Shown here in pieces: positions 26,476 to 34,629 of a stretch of DNA of 64,000 nt; position 1 is the stretch's first letter, and each line of letters opens with the position of its first letter. The notes below the pieces were generated by a model. It ran no database searches. It saw nothing but the letters and a program-made list of their open reading frames with translations, and was not told where the DNA came from. The DNA comes from VXYL01 sp965199945. Lineage in GTDB: Bacteria > Pseudomonadota > Gammaproteobacteria > Pseudomonadales > Azotimanducaceae. The DNA lies in contig OZ241354.1 of assembly GCA_965199945.1 (NCBI GenBank), positions 310,001 to 374,000 on the forward strand, read 5' to 3'. Position numbers and translations under genes: made by a program.

Positions 26476-28325
26476 GACCCCGCGCTCCGCGCTCCGCCGA
26501 CGGTGTGGAATGGGGCGGCAATGACGTAATCCGGAACCCCGTCGTCGTCGAAGTCGCCGGCGGCCAATGCCGACCCGGCGCCGTCGCCCTCCTGCTCGCC
26601 ACGGAGCAGATAGGAGGCCAAGTCGGTCTTGAGCGGATCGAGGGGAAAGGGGTCCCAGGCGTTGTCCACGCCGTCGCCATCTGCGTCCGCATCCGCGTAG
26701 TCGCCCACGCCGTCGCCGTCGGTATCCGACGATTCGTAGGGGTTCTCCGGGAATGGGTCGCTATTGTCGCCCACGCCGTCGCCGTCGGTGTCTAGCCACT
26801 CGCCGGCGTCGTTGGGAAACGCATCGGCGTTGTCGCCCACGCCATCGCCATCTGCGTCCGTGGTCTCGGCGGCGTCTTCGGGAAACGCATCGGCGTTGTC
26901 GCCCACGCCATCGCCGTCTGCGTCCGCACTCTCAGATGCGTCAAGCGGAAACGCGTCGTCGCCGTCGTTCACGCCATCACCGTCGTCGTCCGGGTCCGCG
27001 GCGTTGCCGATGCCGTCGCCATCGGTGTCCCGCCATTCGGCGGCGTCCTCGGCGAACGCGTCCTTGGCGTCGACGATCCCGTCCGCGTCGCTGTCCGGTT
27101 GCGCCGGTGCGAAGCCGGCGACGTGGAAGCGCGTGGCGTTGAGGCTGGCCACCGCGTGTGCGCCGTCCGGCTCCCCAATGGCCTTGCCGCAGGGCAGGCC
27201 GTCGCAGTCGAGGCCTGGATCGGAGAAGACATCCTCGAACCCAAAGCCATAGGTCATCACCGTGCCGCTGATCTCGCCGACATGGTGGCCTCGCGACCAG
27301 CGGAAGGCACCTCTCGAACCCTGCCTGGCGGAATGGTGCAGGCCCATGAGATGGCCGATCTCGTGCGCTGTGGCGCTGCCGCCGCAGGGATCGAAGACGG
27401 TCGCGTAGGTCGCGGCGTTCTCGTCCAGCGAGACGTAGCCGCGGGCGCGGTAGCCGCCGATGCCCGCCCAGCCGCAAGCGCCGCGGTCGGGCAGGCCGGA
27501 GCGGAACATCACGACGAGATCGGCACCGTATTCCATGCGCAGTTGCTCGGCGTGCGCTGGATCGATGCGGCTGTCGACGTCCCCGTCATCAACGACTTCG
27601 GCTTCCTCGACGCCGACGAGTCGCAGCACAACGCCAGTTCTGCTGCTGCGGTGAACCTCGCCGGCCACTGTCATGACGTGGCGAATGCGCGTGTAGGGGT
27701 CGTCGTCGTAGAGCTCGGCGAAGCCGCGGTTGTGGATGGCCAGTACGTCCACCTCCACCGGGCCGGGCGTGGAGTCGGCGTCGTCGGGATCGGTGCCGGC
27801 CAGCCGCTCGTTGATGTCGCCCACGCCGTCGCCGTCCGCATCGGCCAGGTAGTCGAGGTCGCCGACGTCGAACGTCGCCGGCGGCAGGCGGACCGGTTCG
27901 GCCAGGCGAACGCTGTCCAATCGACCCCAATCGTCGCCGCGCCGTTCCTGCAGTCCCAACACGAGCTTGTACCTGTCGGAAGCATCCAGATGGCTCGGCA
28001 CGTCGAACTCGCCGTGGTAGCTCGCCCGCTCCAGCGGCGCGTCGGCTGGCGCGACGACGTTCAAGGGCACCACCGCGATGGGAACGGCGTCATCCCACGC
28101 CAGCGGCTCGTGTTCCCCGTAGGCGCGGATTTCCACGCGCAAGTCGCCGCTGTCGCGGTCGGGGCGGAAGCTGCGCGCCGCCAAGGTCACGGTCGCGCCG
28201 GACTCCGAGGACTGCAGGCGGCAGGGGCACTCCAGGTCGATGCTCTCCTGCCCGTAAGCGGCCCCTGCCCACATGGCCAGGCCGACGCACAGGGCCGGCA
28301 TGGATGCCCTGCTCCTAGAAGACAT
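26466..28325 (-). CDS. reprolysin-like metzincin with TSP3 repeats, 5' part of a frameshifted gene
   Basis: ATG 28325 overlaps the stop of the upstream gene (TGATG). A signal peptide (PALCVGLAMWAGAAYG) is followed by an adhesive N-domain and a metzincin catalytic domain. The zinc motif HEIGHLMGLHH is at about residue 321, with the Met-turn GTVMTYG after it. Thrombospondin type 3 repeats follow (26625-27110), then the first FG-GAP blade. The frame ends at TGA 26466 in the middle of that blade, and adding one base in the G run at 26478-26481 restores it. The whole gene would be 22735-28325, about 1860 residues: a secreted zinc protease with a calcium-binding propeller. Confidence 0.85.
   Translation of the reverse strand: MSSRSRASMPALCVGLAMWAGAAYGQESIDLECPCRLQSSESGATVTLAARSFRPDRDSGDLRVEIRAYGEHEPLAWDDAVPIAVVPLNVVAPADAPLERASYHGEFDVPSHLDASDRYKLVLGLQERRGDDWGRLDSVRLAEPVRLPPATFDVGDLDYLADADGDGVGDINERLAGTDPDDADSTPGPVEVDVLAIHNRGFAELYDDDPYTRIRHVMTVAGEVHRSSRTGVVLRLVGVEEAEVVDDGDVDSRIDPAHAEQLRMEYGADLVVMFRSGLPDRGACGWAGIGGYRARGYVSLDENAATYATVFDPCGGSATAHEIGHLMGLHHSARQGSRGAFRWSRGHHVGEISGTVMTYGFGFEDVFSDPGLDCDGLPCGKAIGEPDGAHAVASLNATRFHVAGFAPAQPDSDADGIVDAKDAFAEDAAEWRDTDGDGIGNAADPDDDGDGVNDGDDAFPLDASESADADGDGVGDNADAFPEDAAETTDADGDGVGDNADAFPNDAGEWLDTDGDGVGDNSDPFPENPYESSDTDGDGVGDYADADADGDGVDNAWDPFPLDPLKTDLASYLLRGEQEGDGAGSALAAGDFDDDGVPDYVIAAPFHTVGGARSAGSSI
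26625..27110 (-). repeat. thrombospondin type 3 calcium-binding repeat array, proximal
   Basis: About seven DTDGDGVGDNADAFPED-type units directly after the metzincin domain, similar in DNA and protein to the array at 24310-25110. Confidence 0.85.
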
Positions 28326-29026
28326 CAACGCGCCTTGAAGGCATCGCGCACCTCGGCGCGTTCCAACGGCAATGCAGTGGCCCGCCCAGGGCGGTCCGGC
28401 CCGCCCGGGCGGACGATGTAGGTGTCCGGCTTGGAGTAGTCGACGTGGCGGTCCATGTTGGCGGCGGGCATCAGCCAGCCCAGGTCGCGGTTCGCGGCCA
28501 GCTCGAAGGCGCCCTCGGGCGTGCCGATGCGGGCGAACATGGAGCGTGGCCCCGTGGTCAGCACGAAGCCGTGCCGGCCGCCGCTGCCGTCCTCCGCCTG
28601 GCCGGAGACGCTGCGCGTGCTGCCCGGCCCTTCGACCACGCGCTCCACTACCAATTGGAAGGCCGTGTCCAGCTGCGGAATCTCCACCTCGACACGGCCG
28701 CCGACGGCGCGCGGCGCTGCCAGCGACGCGACACGGACCAGCGCCTTTCCCGGCACGTCCGCCACATACGCGAAGGCCGGAATGTCCGCAGGATCGACGG
28801 CGCTTTCTTCGACCGGCTGCCACAGCGACTGCCGCCTGGGAGACAGCGCGGAAGATGCCGCCCCATCATCAACCGTAGGCGCCGCTTGCGCTTGCGGGTT
28901 CAGCGCCGGCTCTGCGCCCACATCCTCTTGCGCCCCATTCCGGCCTCGCGCCAGCAGCACGACAAGCAACAAGGCCGCCAACCCGACCGCAACGTAGATG
29001 CCCAATGGCCAACGTCTTGCCGCCAT
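28325..29026 (-). CDS. membrane-anchored protein partnered with the metzincin
   Basis: This 233-residue protein has one N-terminal membrane segment (GIYVAVGLAALLLVVLLA) and an Ala/Pro/Glu-rich linker, then a globular part with RVEVEIPQLDTAFQLVVERV, FARIGTPEGAFELAANRDLGWLMPA and VDYSKPDTYIV. Its stop overlaps the start of the metzincin gene by one base. The globular part resembles the N-terminal region found fused to metzincins in related proteins, from memory. It may act as a propeptide-like or anchoring partner. Both points are inference. Confidence 0.6.
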   Translation of the reverse strand: MAARRWPLGIYVAVGLAALLLVVLLARGRNGAQEDVGAEPALNPQAQAAPTVDDGAASSALSPRRQSLWQPVEESAVDPADIPAFAYVADVPGKALVRVASLAAPRAVGGRVEVEIPQLDTAFQLVVERVVEGPGSTRSVSGQAEDGSGGRHGFVLTTGPRSMFARIGTPEGAFELAANRDLGWLMPAANMDRHVDYSKPDTYIVRPGGPDRPGRATALPLERAEVRDAFKAR

Positions 29027-29141
29027 GGGCGCATCCTACACTTGTGCCAGCGCCGATGAGCCTTGCGTCGTGCGTCCATCTGCTAAGGTTCGCCCAACGG
29101 ACGCGGAACCGCGCAATCCTTGGCACTTGGGGGGAACGAAC

Positions 29142-30161
29142 ATGAAAGTAGATGGCGGAGTCGGCTGGGACTTGACGAAGGTGGGGGCGCAGGCGCGGGA
29201 GCTGGAGGAGATGGGCTACAGCGGCATCCAGACCGCCGAGACCGCCCACGATCCGTTCATTCCGCTTGCCTTCGCCGCGCAGGAGACCGAGCGGGTGGAC
29301 CTCGTCACCGGCATCGCCGTGGCGTTCGCGCGCACGCCGATGGTGCTGGCGCACGTCGGCCACGACTTGAACGCCGCCTCCAACGGGCGCTTCGTGCTCG
29401 GTCTGGGGTCGCAGATTCGCGCCCACATCACCAAGCGCTTCTCCATGCCGTGGTCTTCGCCGGCGGCGCGGATGCGCGAGTTCATTCTGGCCATGCGCGC
29501 CATCTGGGCGACTTGGCACAAGGGCGAGCCGCTGCAGTTCACCGGCAAGTTCTACAGCCACACGCTGATGACGCCCTTCTTCACGCCGGACAACACCGAG
29601 CACGGCGCGCCGCGTGTGTTCCTCGCCGCGGTCGGGCCGCTGATGACGGAAGTCGCCGGGGAAGTGGCGGACGGCATCATCGTCCACGCCTTCACCACCG
29701 AGAAGTACCTGCGCGAAACCACCCTGCCGGCCTTGGAACGCGGCTTCGCCAAGGCGCGGGCGAAAGGCGAGCAGAAGTCCCGCGCCGACTTCGAGATTTC
29801 CTATCCCTGCTTCGTCGTCACCGGGCGCGACGAGAAGGAACTCGCCGCCGCGCAGACCGCCACCAGCCGCCAAATCGCCTTCTACGGCTCCACGCCGGCA
29901 TACAAGCCGGTGCTGGAGAGCATCGGCGCCGGCGACTTGCAGCCCAAGCTGAACGCGATGTCCAAGCAGGGGCGCTGGGCGGAGATGGGCACCCTCATCG
30001 ACGAGGAGATGGTGCGCCAATTCGCCATCGTCGCCGAACCGGAGCGCATCGCCGCGCAGATGAAGGCGCGCTTCGGCGACGTCGTGGACCGCACCTCCTC
30101 GGCCTACGCGCAGCTGCCCAAGGCCGAGCGCGAGAAGATCGTCCGCGAGCTGGCGGCCTAA
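29142..30161 (+). CDS. LLM-class (luciferase-like) F420/flavin-dependent oxidoreductase
   Basis: This 339-residue TIM-barrel protein is of the MSMEG_2256-like branch. It has LEEMGYSGIQTAETAHDPF near the start, VDLVTGIAVAFARTPM and FVLGLGSQI, then AAVGPLMTEVAGEVADGIIVH. A GGGGGAA ribosome site precedes ATG 29142. The electron donor (F420 or FMNH2) and substrate cannot be decided here. A second LLM gene of another branch is at 48521. Confidence 0.85.
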   Translation: MKVDGGVGWDLTKVGAQARELEEMGYSGIQTAETAHDPFIPLAFAAQETERVDLVTGIAVAFARTPMVLAHVGHDLNAASNGRFVLGLGSQIRAHITKRFSMPWSSPAARMREFILAMRAIWATWHKGEPLQFTGKFYSHTLMTPFFTPDNTEHGAPRVFLAAVGPLMTEVAGEVADGIIVHAFTTEKYLRETTLPALERGFAKARAKGEQKSRADFEISYPCFVVTGRDEKELAAAQTATSRQIAFYGSTPAYKPVLESIGAGDLQPKLNAMSKQGRWAEMGTLIDEEMVRQFAIVAEPERIAAQMKARFGDVVDRTSSAYAQLPKAEREKIVRELAA

Positions 30162-30192
30162 GTCCGCTCGAAGCCGCGAGCGGGGCAGCGCC

Positions 30193-30564
30193 GTGAGGCT
30201 GCACCAGGTCGGCCTGCGCGTGGCCGACCTGGACGCCGCCGAGGCGTTCTACCGCGACGTGCTGGGCGCGCACTTCGTCGCCCGCTTCGACCCGCCGGGC
30301 CTGCTGTTCTTCGATTTCGACGGCGTTCGCGTGCTGTTCGAGAAAGGCGAAGCAAGCGGCGGCGTGCTCTACCTGTGGTGCGAGGACATCGACTCCGCCG
30401 TGGCCGACCTGCAAGCCAAGGGCGTTGCCATCGAGTCCGGGCCGCATGCCATCCACAAGGACGACGCCGGCACCTTCGGCCCCGCCGGCGAAACCGAATG
30501 GATGGCGTTCTTCAAGGATCCAAGCGGCAACACCGTCGCCTTGGCAACGCGCCGAAGATCGTAG
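30193..30564 (+). CDS. VOC (glyoxalase/bleomycin-resistance) family protein
   Basis: This 123-residue protein starts at GTG. It has two beta-alpha-beta-beta-beta half-domains, with HQVGLRVADLDAAEAFYRDVLG at the start and FFKDPSGNTVALAT at the end. Those supply the usual metal ligands (His near 4, a Glu in the last strand region). It follows the LLM gene by 31 bases and may be cotranscribed. Substrate unknown. Confidence 0.8.
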   Translation: MRLHQVGLRVADLDAAEAFYRDVLGAHFVARFDPPGLLFFDFDGVRVLFEKGEASGGVLYLWCEDIDSAVADLQAKGVAIESGPHAIHKDDAGTFGPAGETEWMAFFKDPSGNTVALATRRRS

Positions 30565-30602
30565 GCAGCAAGCGGCCGGGCCGAACGCCACGACCGCTCG
30601 CT

Positions 30603-30827
30603 CTACAGCCGCCGGTAGTCGTAGGCGCCTTTGATCTCCGCGTTCAGAAACCGCCCCTTGGAATCCGCCGCCAGCAGATCGTCGAAGACGCGCTTGGCCA
30701 CCTCGTAGTAGACGTAGGTGTTGCCTGACGTGAACCGCACGTAGAGCCGCTTGCTTGCGGGATCGTAGCCCACGGCGTCGATGCTCGACGACTCCACCGG
30801 CAGCAGACGCGGAAGAGCCTCAGCCAT
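30603..30827 (-). CDS. KTSC domain protein
   Basis: This 74-residue protein matches the KTSC domain: SSSIDAVGYD at the start, LYVRFTSGNTYVYYEV in the middle and SKGRFLNAEIKGAYDYRRL at the end. The domain is found in small proteins, some linked to RNA or lysyl-tRNA synthetase. Its role is not known. ATG 30827 is the start that begins the conserved region. Confidence 0.75.
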   Translation of the reverse strand: MAEALPRLLPVESSSIDAVGYDPASKRLYVRFTSGNTYVYYEVAKRVFDDLLAADSKGRFLNAEIKGAYDYRRL

Positions 30828-30913
30828 GCGGCAGGCGGCAAGGGCATGTCGGCGGATGGGCAACGGGCATTTCGCGGTCTCTGCGCATCTAGCCAAGAGT
30901 GGTCGCACCCTAC

Positions 30914-31192
30914 ACGAGCCGCCGCCACGGGGCACCAGTTACACGCCGTGCGTCCGCCGCATGGCGGAGAGTTCTCGCGCTCGCACAGCCAACCAACTTC
31001 GGCTACAGTGCCGGAACACGGCGCGGGGAGGCGTGGTGACGGTCAAGGCGCATGGTTTTGCGGGGGGCGCGATGTTGGCTTGGGCGCCGCGGGTTGGCCA
31101 GCCGGCAATTGGGCAGGACCCGGTGGACGCCGTTTGCGGCGACAGTGTGCGCAACGGCTGTTCGGCTGGCACGGCCAACGACGCAGCCGTCA
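30914..31192 (+). repeat. 5' cassette, copy 2 (degenerate)
   Basis: This is a diverged copy of 19457-19726. Compared with copy 1 the ATG is ACG, but a GTG just upstream at 31036 is in frame, and the signal-peptide codon that is TGA in copy 1 is TGG here. Homology stops after the codons for NGCSAGTANDAA, and the frame then runs on without a stop into the metallopeptidase gene. It therefore places the repeat gene's leader and signal peptide upstream of an unrelated gene. Confidence 0.75.
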
Positions 31193-31269
31193 CGGTGGGC
31201 CTACAACAGGATGGAGACCAATCTGCTGCTTGCGGGCGGACCGAACCGCGGCGGAGGCGGTGGACCCGA

Positions 31270-32877
31270 GTGCAAGCCAGAGCCGTCGCCTTGCTCGCCC
31301 TTACCTTGATGGCGATGCCGGCCGTGGGAGATGTTCGGCTGCAAAGAGGTGTTGTTTGGCCAGACGATTTCCTAGACAACCGAGGCCGTCCGTTAGATCA
31401 CCTTGATCGGGATGACTCCCGCATTAACGAAGTGTTTCCCGTAAAGCACCGATGTTCCGAAGTGCTTGTGCTCATTCACGCCCAGCGCCGAACAGAGGAA
31501 CGAATGATCGAGAGCTGTAACGCGCTAAAGTGGGCTGCCGACCGCTTTCACGCGCTCATGCAAACCAATCCCAGCGATGCGGTAGCTGAGGTCAATGTTT
31601 ATGGCCACCTTACGACCGTAATGGAGATGTTTGTGCTCGATCGTGATGATCCAGAATATAGGAACTATCTAACGGAGTTTTGGGATTTGGGGGACATAGA
31701 TTTCGCTGGAATATACCTTGGAGGAATTGCTGTCGTAGCCGAGAGAGAAGATGGGCTTACCATACTTCCTACTGAAGTCCACGAATATGTTCACAACCTT
31801 CAGTATGATTTCGTCAGCGGTTGGCTCGGAGCACGTCTTCCCATTTGGATCGAGGGTGCCGCCACGTTCATACAGTTAGAGTATATACATGCTGTACTTA
31901 GGAACGATTGGTACGGCCCACCGTGGGCTTTTGATATAGGGGGTTGGGAGGCCGTCGAGGAAATGGTCGTTCCTCGTGCACAGCGGCACGGCCTGCCGCA
32001 ACTAACCGCGTTCTTGGACGAGCATGGCGATCAGTGGCAAGACCTACTAGACGAATATGCTCAATGGGAAATAGAGTACAACTGGGGAGCGTGGGTTATC
32101 CGCTTCCTCGACGAGAGACATAGCGCAGTGCTATCGAATCTGAGGGAAATGTTCGAGGGTGAGCACACCCGCGATCTGTGGCTTGAGACCGGTACACGAG
32201 TACATGACCTGATGGTTCGTCTGAACGACGATTGGCACGCTTGGCACGAGGACCTTGCGACTCTTTCCGTTGCAAACAGGCCGGAGCGAATCATCATCAT
32301 CAAGAGAGATCAGATGATTGTTGATTTGGGCCACTTCTTCAGGACAATCAATGCGCTGGACTTTGACGTATCGCGTGTTGGCTGGTGGCCCGATGACGAC
32401 CCGAGCAATACGCCACTGTACGTCTCTGTGGTCAAGAAATTGTTGTTATTGCATGCTACTACCCCGGGCACTTGGGAGTTCACGGTAAGGGCCACGAACG
32501 TCGACGGCGAGAGCGCCGAGCTCCCCTTCATGGTGATAGTCGTAGAACGCTTGGAAGCGAACGAAATCGTCATCCGCGATCCGCTGTCGACGGAAGAAGG
32601 GCGGACGGTGGTAGACCTCAATCAATACTTCGAGGGCCCAGAGGACATCGCCTTCGCGGCGGAATCGGCAAACGCGGAGGTGGCCACTGCGGCAGTGACG
32701 GCGGAAGGCAGGCTTGTGGTCGCGGCGATTTCGCCCGGAGAGACTGAAATCACGGTGCGAGCTACTTCCGGGCCGCAGAGCGTGGAGCGAACATTCGTCA
32801 TCGCAGTGACCGACGAATGCCCGCCTTGGCTATGCAGGGGCTCTTTCTCCGGTTGGCGCAAGGTGCTCCTGCAGTAG
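31270..32877 (+). CDS. secreted zinc metallopeptidase, HExxH, with C-terminal Ig/cadherin-like domains
   Basis: From GTG 31270 a 535-residue protein begins with its own signal peptide (VALLALTLMAMPAVG). The peptidase domain has EVHEYVHNLQYD (residue about 171) and a downstream glutamate in PIWIEGAATFIQ, the arrangement of gluzincins such as M9-type collagenases. Two C-terminal domains (MVDLGHFF to FMVIVVE, and IVIRDPLSTEEGRTVVDL to VIAVTDE) look like dystroglycan/Big-type Ig folds. The frame is also open upstream to GTG 31036, giving a 613-residue fusion with the duplicated cassette. Bases about 31380-32480 are clearly AT-richer with unlike codon use, suggesting recent acquisition. Confidence 0.75.
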   Translation: MQARAVALLALTLMAMPAVGDVRLQRGVVWPDDFLDNRGRPLDHLDRDDSRINEVFPVKHRCSEVLVLIHAQRRTEERMIESCNALKWAADRFHALMQTNPSDAVAEVNVYGHLTTVMEMFVLDRDDPEYRNYLTEFWDLGDIDFAGIYLGGIAVVAEREDGLTILPTEVHEYVHNLQYDFVSGWLGARLPIWIEGAATFIQLEYIHAVLRNDWYGPPWAFDIGGWEAVEEMVVPRAQRHGLPQLTAFLDEHGDQWQDLLDEYAQWEIEYNWGAWVIRFLDERHSAVLSNLREMFEGEHTRDLWLETGTRVHDLMVRLNDDWHAWHEDLATLSVANRPERIIIIKRDQMIVDLGHFFRTINALDFDVSRVGWWPDDDPSNTPLYVSVVKKLLLLHATTPGTWEFTVRATNVDGESAELPFMVIVVERLEANEIVIRDPLSTEEGRTVVDLNQYFEGPEDIAFAAESANAEVATAAVTAEGRLVVAAISPGETEITVRATSGPQSVERTFVIAVTDECPPWLCRGSFSGWRKVLLQ

Positions 32878-33250
32878 CGCGACGGCACATCAATGGCAGT
32901 CTTCGCGCTTGGGAGGCGCTTCGGACGACAACCGAAGAGGGCACCGACTGCGGATGCGGCGCTTCGCGCACGCCCATGGTGCTCACGCACCTCGGATGGC
33001 GGCAATTCGCTCTTCGTCGCCGAACGGCAACGGCACTCGAAGCGCAGGCAAAACGCGACTCGCCTTCGGCGCGTGTGCGGCGGGCTGGGTTGGCGGAGTC
33101 CGGCGGGCCGGCGGGCCACGGGCCAATTTGCTACTTTCGCCTCCGCATGGCACCACCGAAGCGAGTCCGCAACGCGGTGCATGGCTTGGCCGTGCTGGCT
33201 GCGCCCGCCATGCAAATGCTGGGCTCCTCCGAGGGTAAAGCGAGCTTCTG
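32878..33250. other. gap before the ubiquinone operon, possible short coupled ORF
   Basis: No gene with family support lies in these 373 bases. A 34-codon frame (33147-33251) has a hydrophobic middle (GLAVLAAPAMQMLG) and its TGA overlaps the ubiE ATG, so it could be a coupled leader. It lacks a ribosome site and I do not call it as a gene. The promoter of ubiE-ubiJ-ubiB should lie here, but I see no convincing -35/-10 pair. Confidence 0.4.
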
Positions 33251-33985
33251 ATGGCTGTGCAGCAGGTCGATTTCGGGGCCGAGGACGTCTCGCCGGCCGA
33301 GAAGACGCGGCGGGTGGGCGACGTCTTCGACGCCGTGGCTTCCCGCTACGACTTGATGAACGACATCATGTCGCTGGGCGCCCATCGGCTGCTCAAGCGG
33401 GCGGCGGTCGAGGCGGCGCGGTTGCGGCCCGGTCAGCGGGTGCTCGATCTGGCTGGAGGCACCGGCGACATCGCGTCGCTTGCGGCGCGGCATCTGGGTT
33501 GCGGCGGCGTGGTGCTTGCCGACATCAATCGCGCCATGCTGCGCGCCGGGCGGAATCGGGTCTTCGACGATGGCCATGCCAATGTCGCCTTCGCGCAGGC
33601 CGACGCCGCGGCCCTGCCGTTCGCCGACGCTGCCTTCGACGCCGTGCTGGTGGCGTTCGGGATGCGCAACTTCACGCACAAGGACGCGGCGCTGCGGGAA
33701 ATGCTGCGGGTGCTTCGGCACGGGGGCGTGGCGGTGGTGCTGGAGTTCTCGCAAGTCGCCAATCCGCTGCTCGCGCGCGCCTACGATGCCTTCAAGGCGA
33801 CTTGGCCGGCCATCGGCAAGGCGGTGGTCGGCGCATCGGCGCCCTATCGCTACCTCGTCGAATCCATCGAGCGGCATCCGCGGCAGGCCGCGTTCAAGAA
33901 ATCGATGACGAACGCCGGCTTCCAGGACGTGCAATACGACAACCTTATCGGCGGCGCCGCCGCCATCCACAGGGGAACCAAATGA
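33251..33985 (+). CDS. ubiE: ubiquinone/menaquinone C-methyltransferase UbiE
   Basis: This 244-residue class I methyltransferase has FDAVASRYDLMNDIMSLGAHRLLKR, the SAM loop LDLAGGTGDIA, FGMRNFTHKDAALREMLRVLR and the C-terminal FQDVQYDNLIGGAAAIHRG. All are diagnostic for UbiE. It methylates the quinone ring carbon in ubiquinone synthesis. The stop overlaps ubiJ (ATGA). Confidence 0.97.
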   Translation: MAVQQVDFGAEDVSPAEKTRRVGDVFDAVASRYDLMNDIMSLGAHRLLKRAAVEAARLRPGQRVLDLAGGTGDIASLAARHLGCGGVVLADINRAMLRAGRNRVFDDGHANVAFAQADAAALPFADAAFDAVLVAFGMRNFTHKDAALREMLRVLRHGGVAVVLEFSQVANPLLARAYDAFKATWPAIGKAVVGASAPYRYLVESIERHPRQAAFKKSMTNAGFQDVQYDNLIGGAAAIHRGTK

Positions 33986-34629
33986 CGCCACTTTCCGACG
34001 CCCTGCGCCTCGCTCTCTCGGCGGCGCTTGCGGCCAGCAAGGAAGCCCGGGACATGACCGAACGCCACGCCGGCAAGGCCATCGCCATCGAGACCATGGA
34101 ACGCCGGTTCGTCATCCATTTCGAGGCCGGCGCCGCCCGCGTGGAGCCCGGCGACGGCGAGGCCGACGCCACCTTGCGCGGCTCGCCCACCGCCGTGCTC
34201 GGCGCCTTGGTGAAGTCCCCGGCGAAGGAGGGCAGCGACACCGCCGCGGTGCTCGGCGACGAGGAACTGTTCGAGGACTTCCGCCGCTCCTTCCGGCCGC
34301 ATCTGCCGCCGAGCGTCGCGCACTTCGCCGAAGACGCTTCGGACGCCGTGCGCGTGGGGGCGCAAGCGGCGCAATCGGCCTGGCAGGGGATGTCCGGCGC
34401 CGTGCGCTCCAAGGCCAAGGACTACTTCCCGGACGAAGATGAACGTCACGAGCGCGAAGCGGCGCTTGCCGGCCAGCTCGAAGCGCTCAAGGGCCGCGTC
34501 GACGAACTCGAACGGCGCGTGCGCGTGTTGGAAGCCGGGCGGGCGGGCCAAGAAGAGCAAGCGGGCCCAGAAGAGCAAGATGAGAAGGATGCGAAGGCTG
34601 GCGGGGCCGAGGAGGGCGAAGCGCCGTGA
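33982..34629 (+). CDS. ubiJ: ubiquinone biosynthesis accessory factor UbiJ (SCP2 domain)
   Basis: This 215-residue protein has an SCP2-type lipid-binding N-terminal part (IETMERRFVIHFEAGAAR, then DATLRGSPTAVLGAL). A long helix/coiled coil follows (LAGQLEALKGRVDELERRVR) with an acidic Glu/Gly/Ala tail. UbiJ holds quinone intermediates in the Ubi complex. Its place between ubiE and ubiB, with 4-base overlaps on both sides, is the standard arrangement. Confidence 0.93.
   Translation: MTPLSDALRLALSAALAASKEARDMTERHAGKAIAIETMERRFVIHFEAGAARVEPGDGEADATLRGSPTAVLGALVKSPAKEGSDTAAVLGDEELFEDFRRSFRPHLPPSVAHFAEDASDAVRVGAQAAQSAWQGMSGAVRSKAKDYFPDEDERHEREAALAGQLEALKGRVDELERRVRVLEAGRAGQEEQAGPEEQDEKDAKAGGAEEGEAP

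Noticed and set aside
33147..33251. 34-codon frame overlapping the ubiE start
   Set aside because: Coupling geometry is attractive, but there is no ribosome site and no family support.
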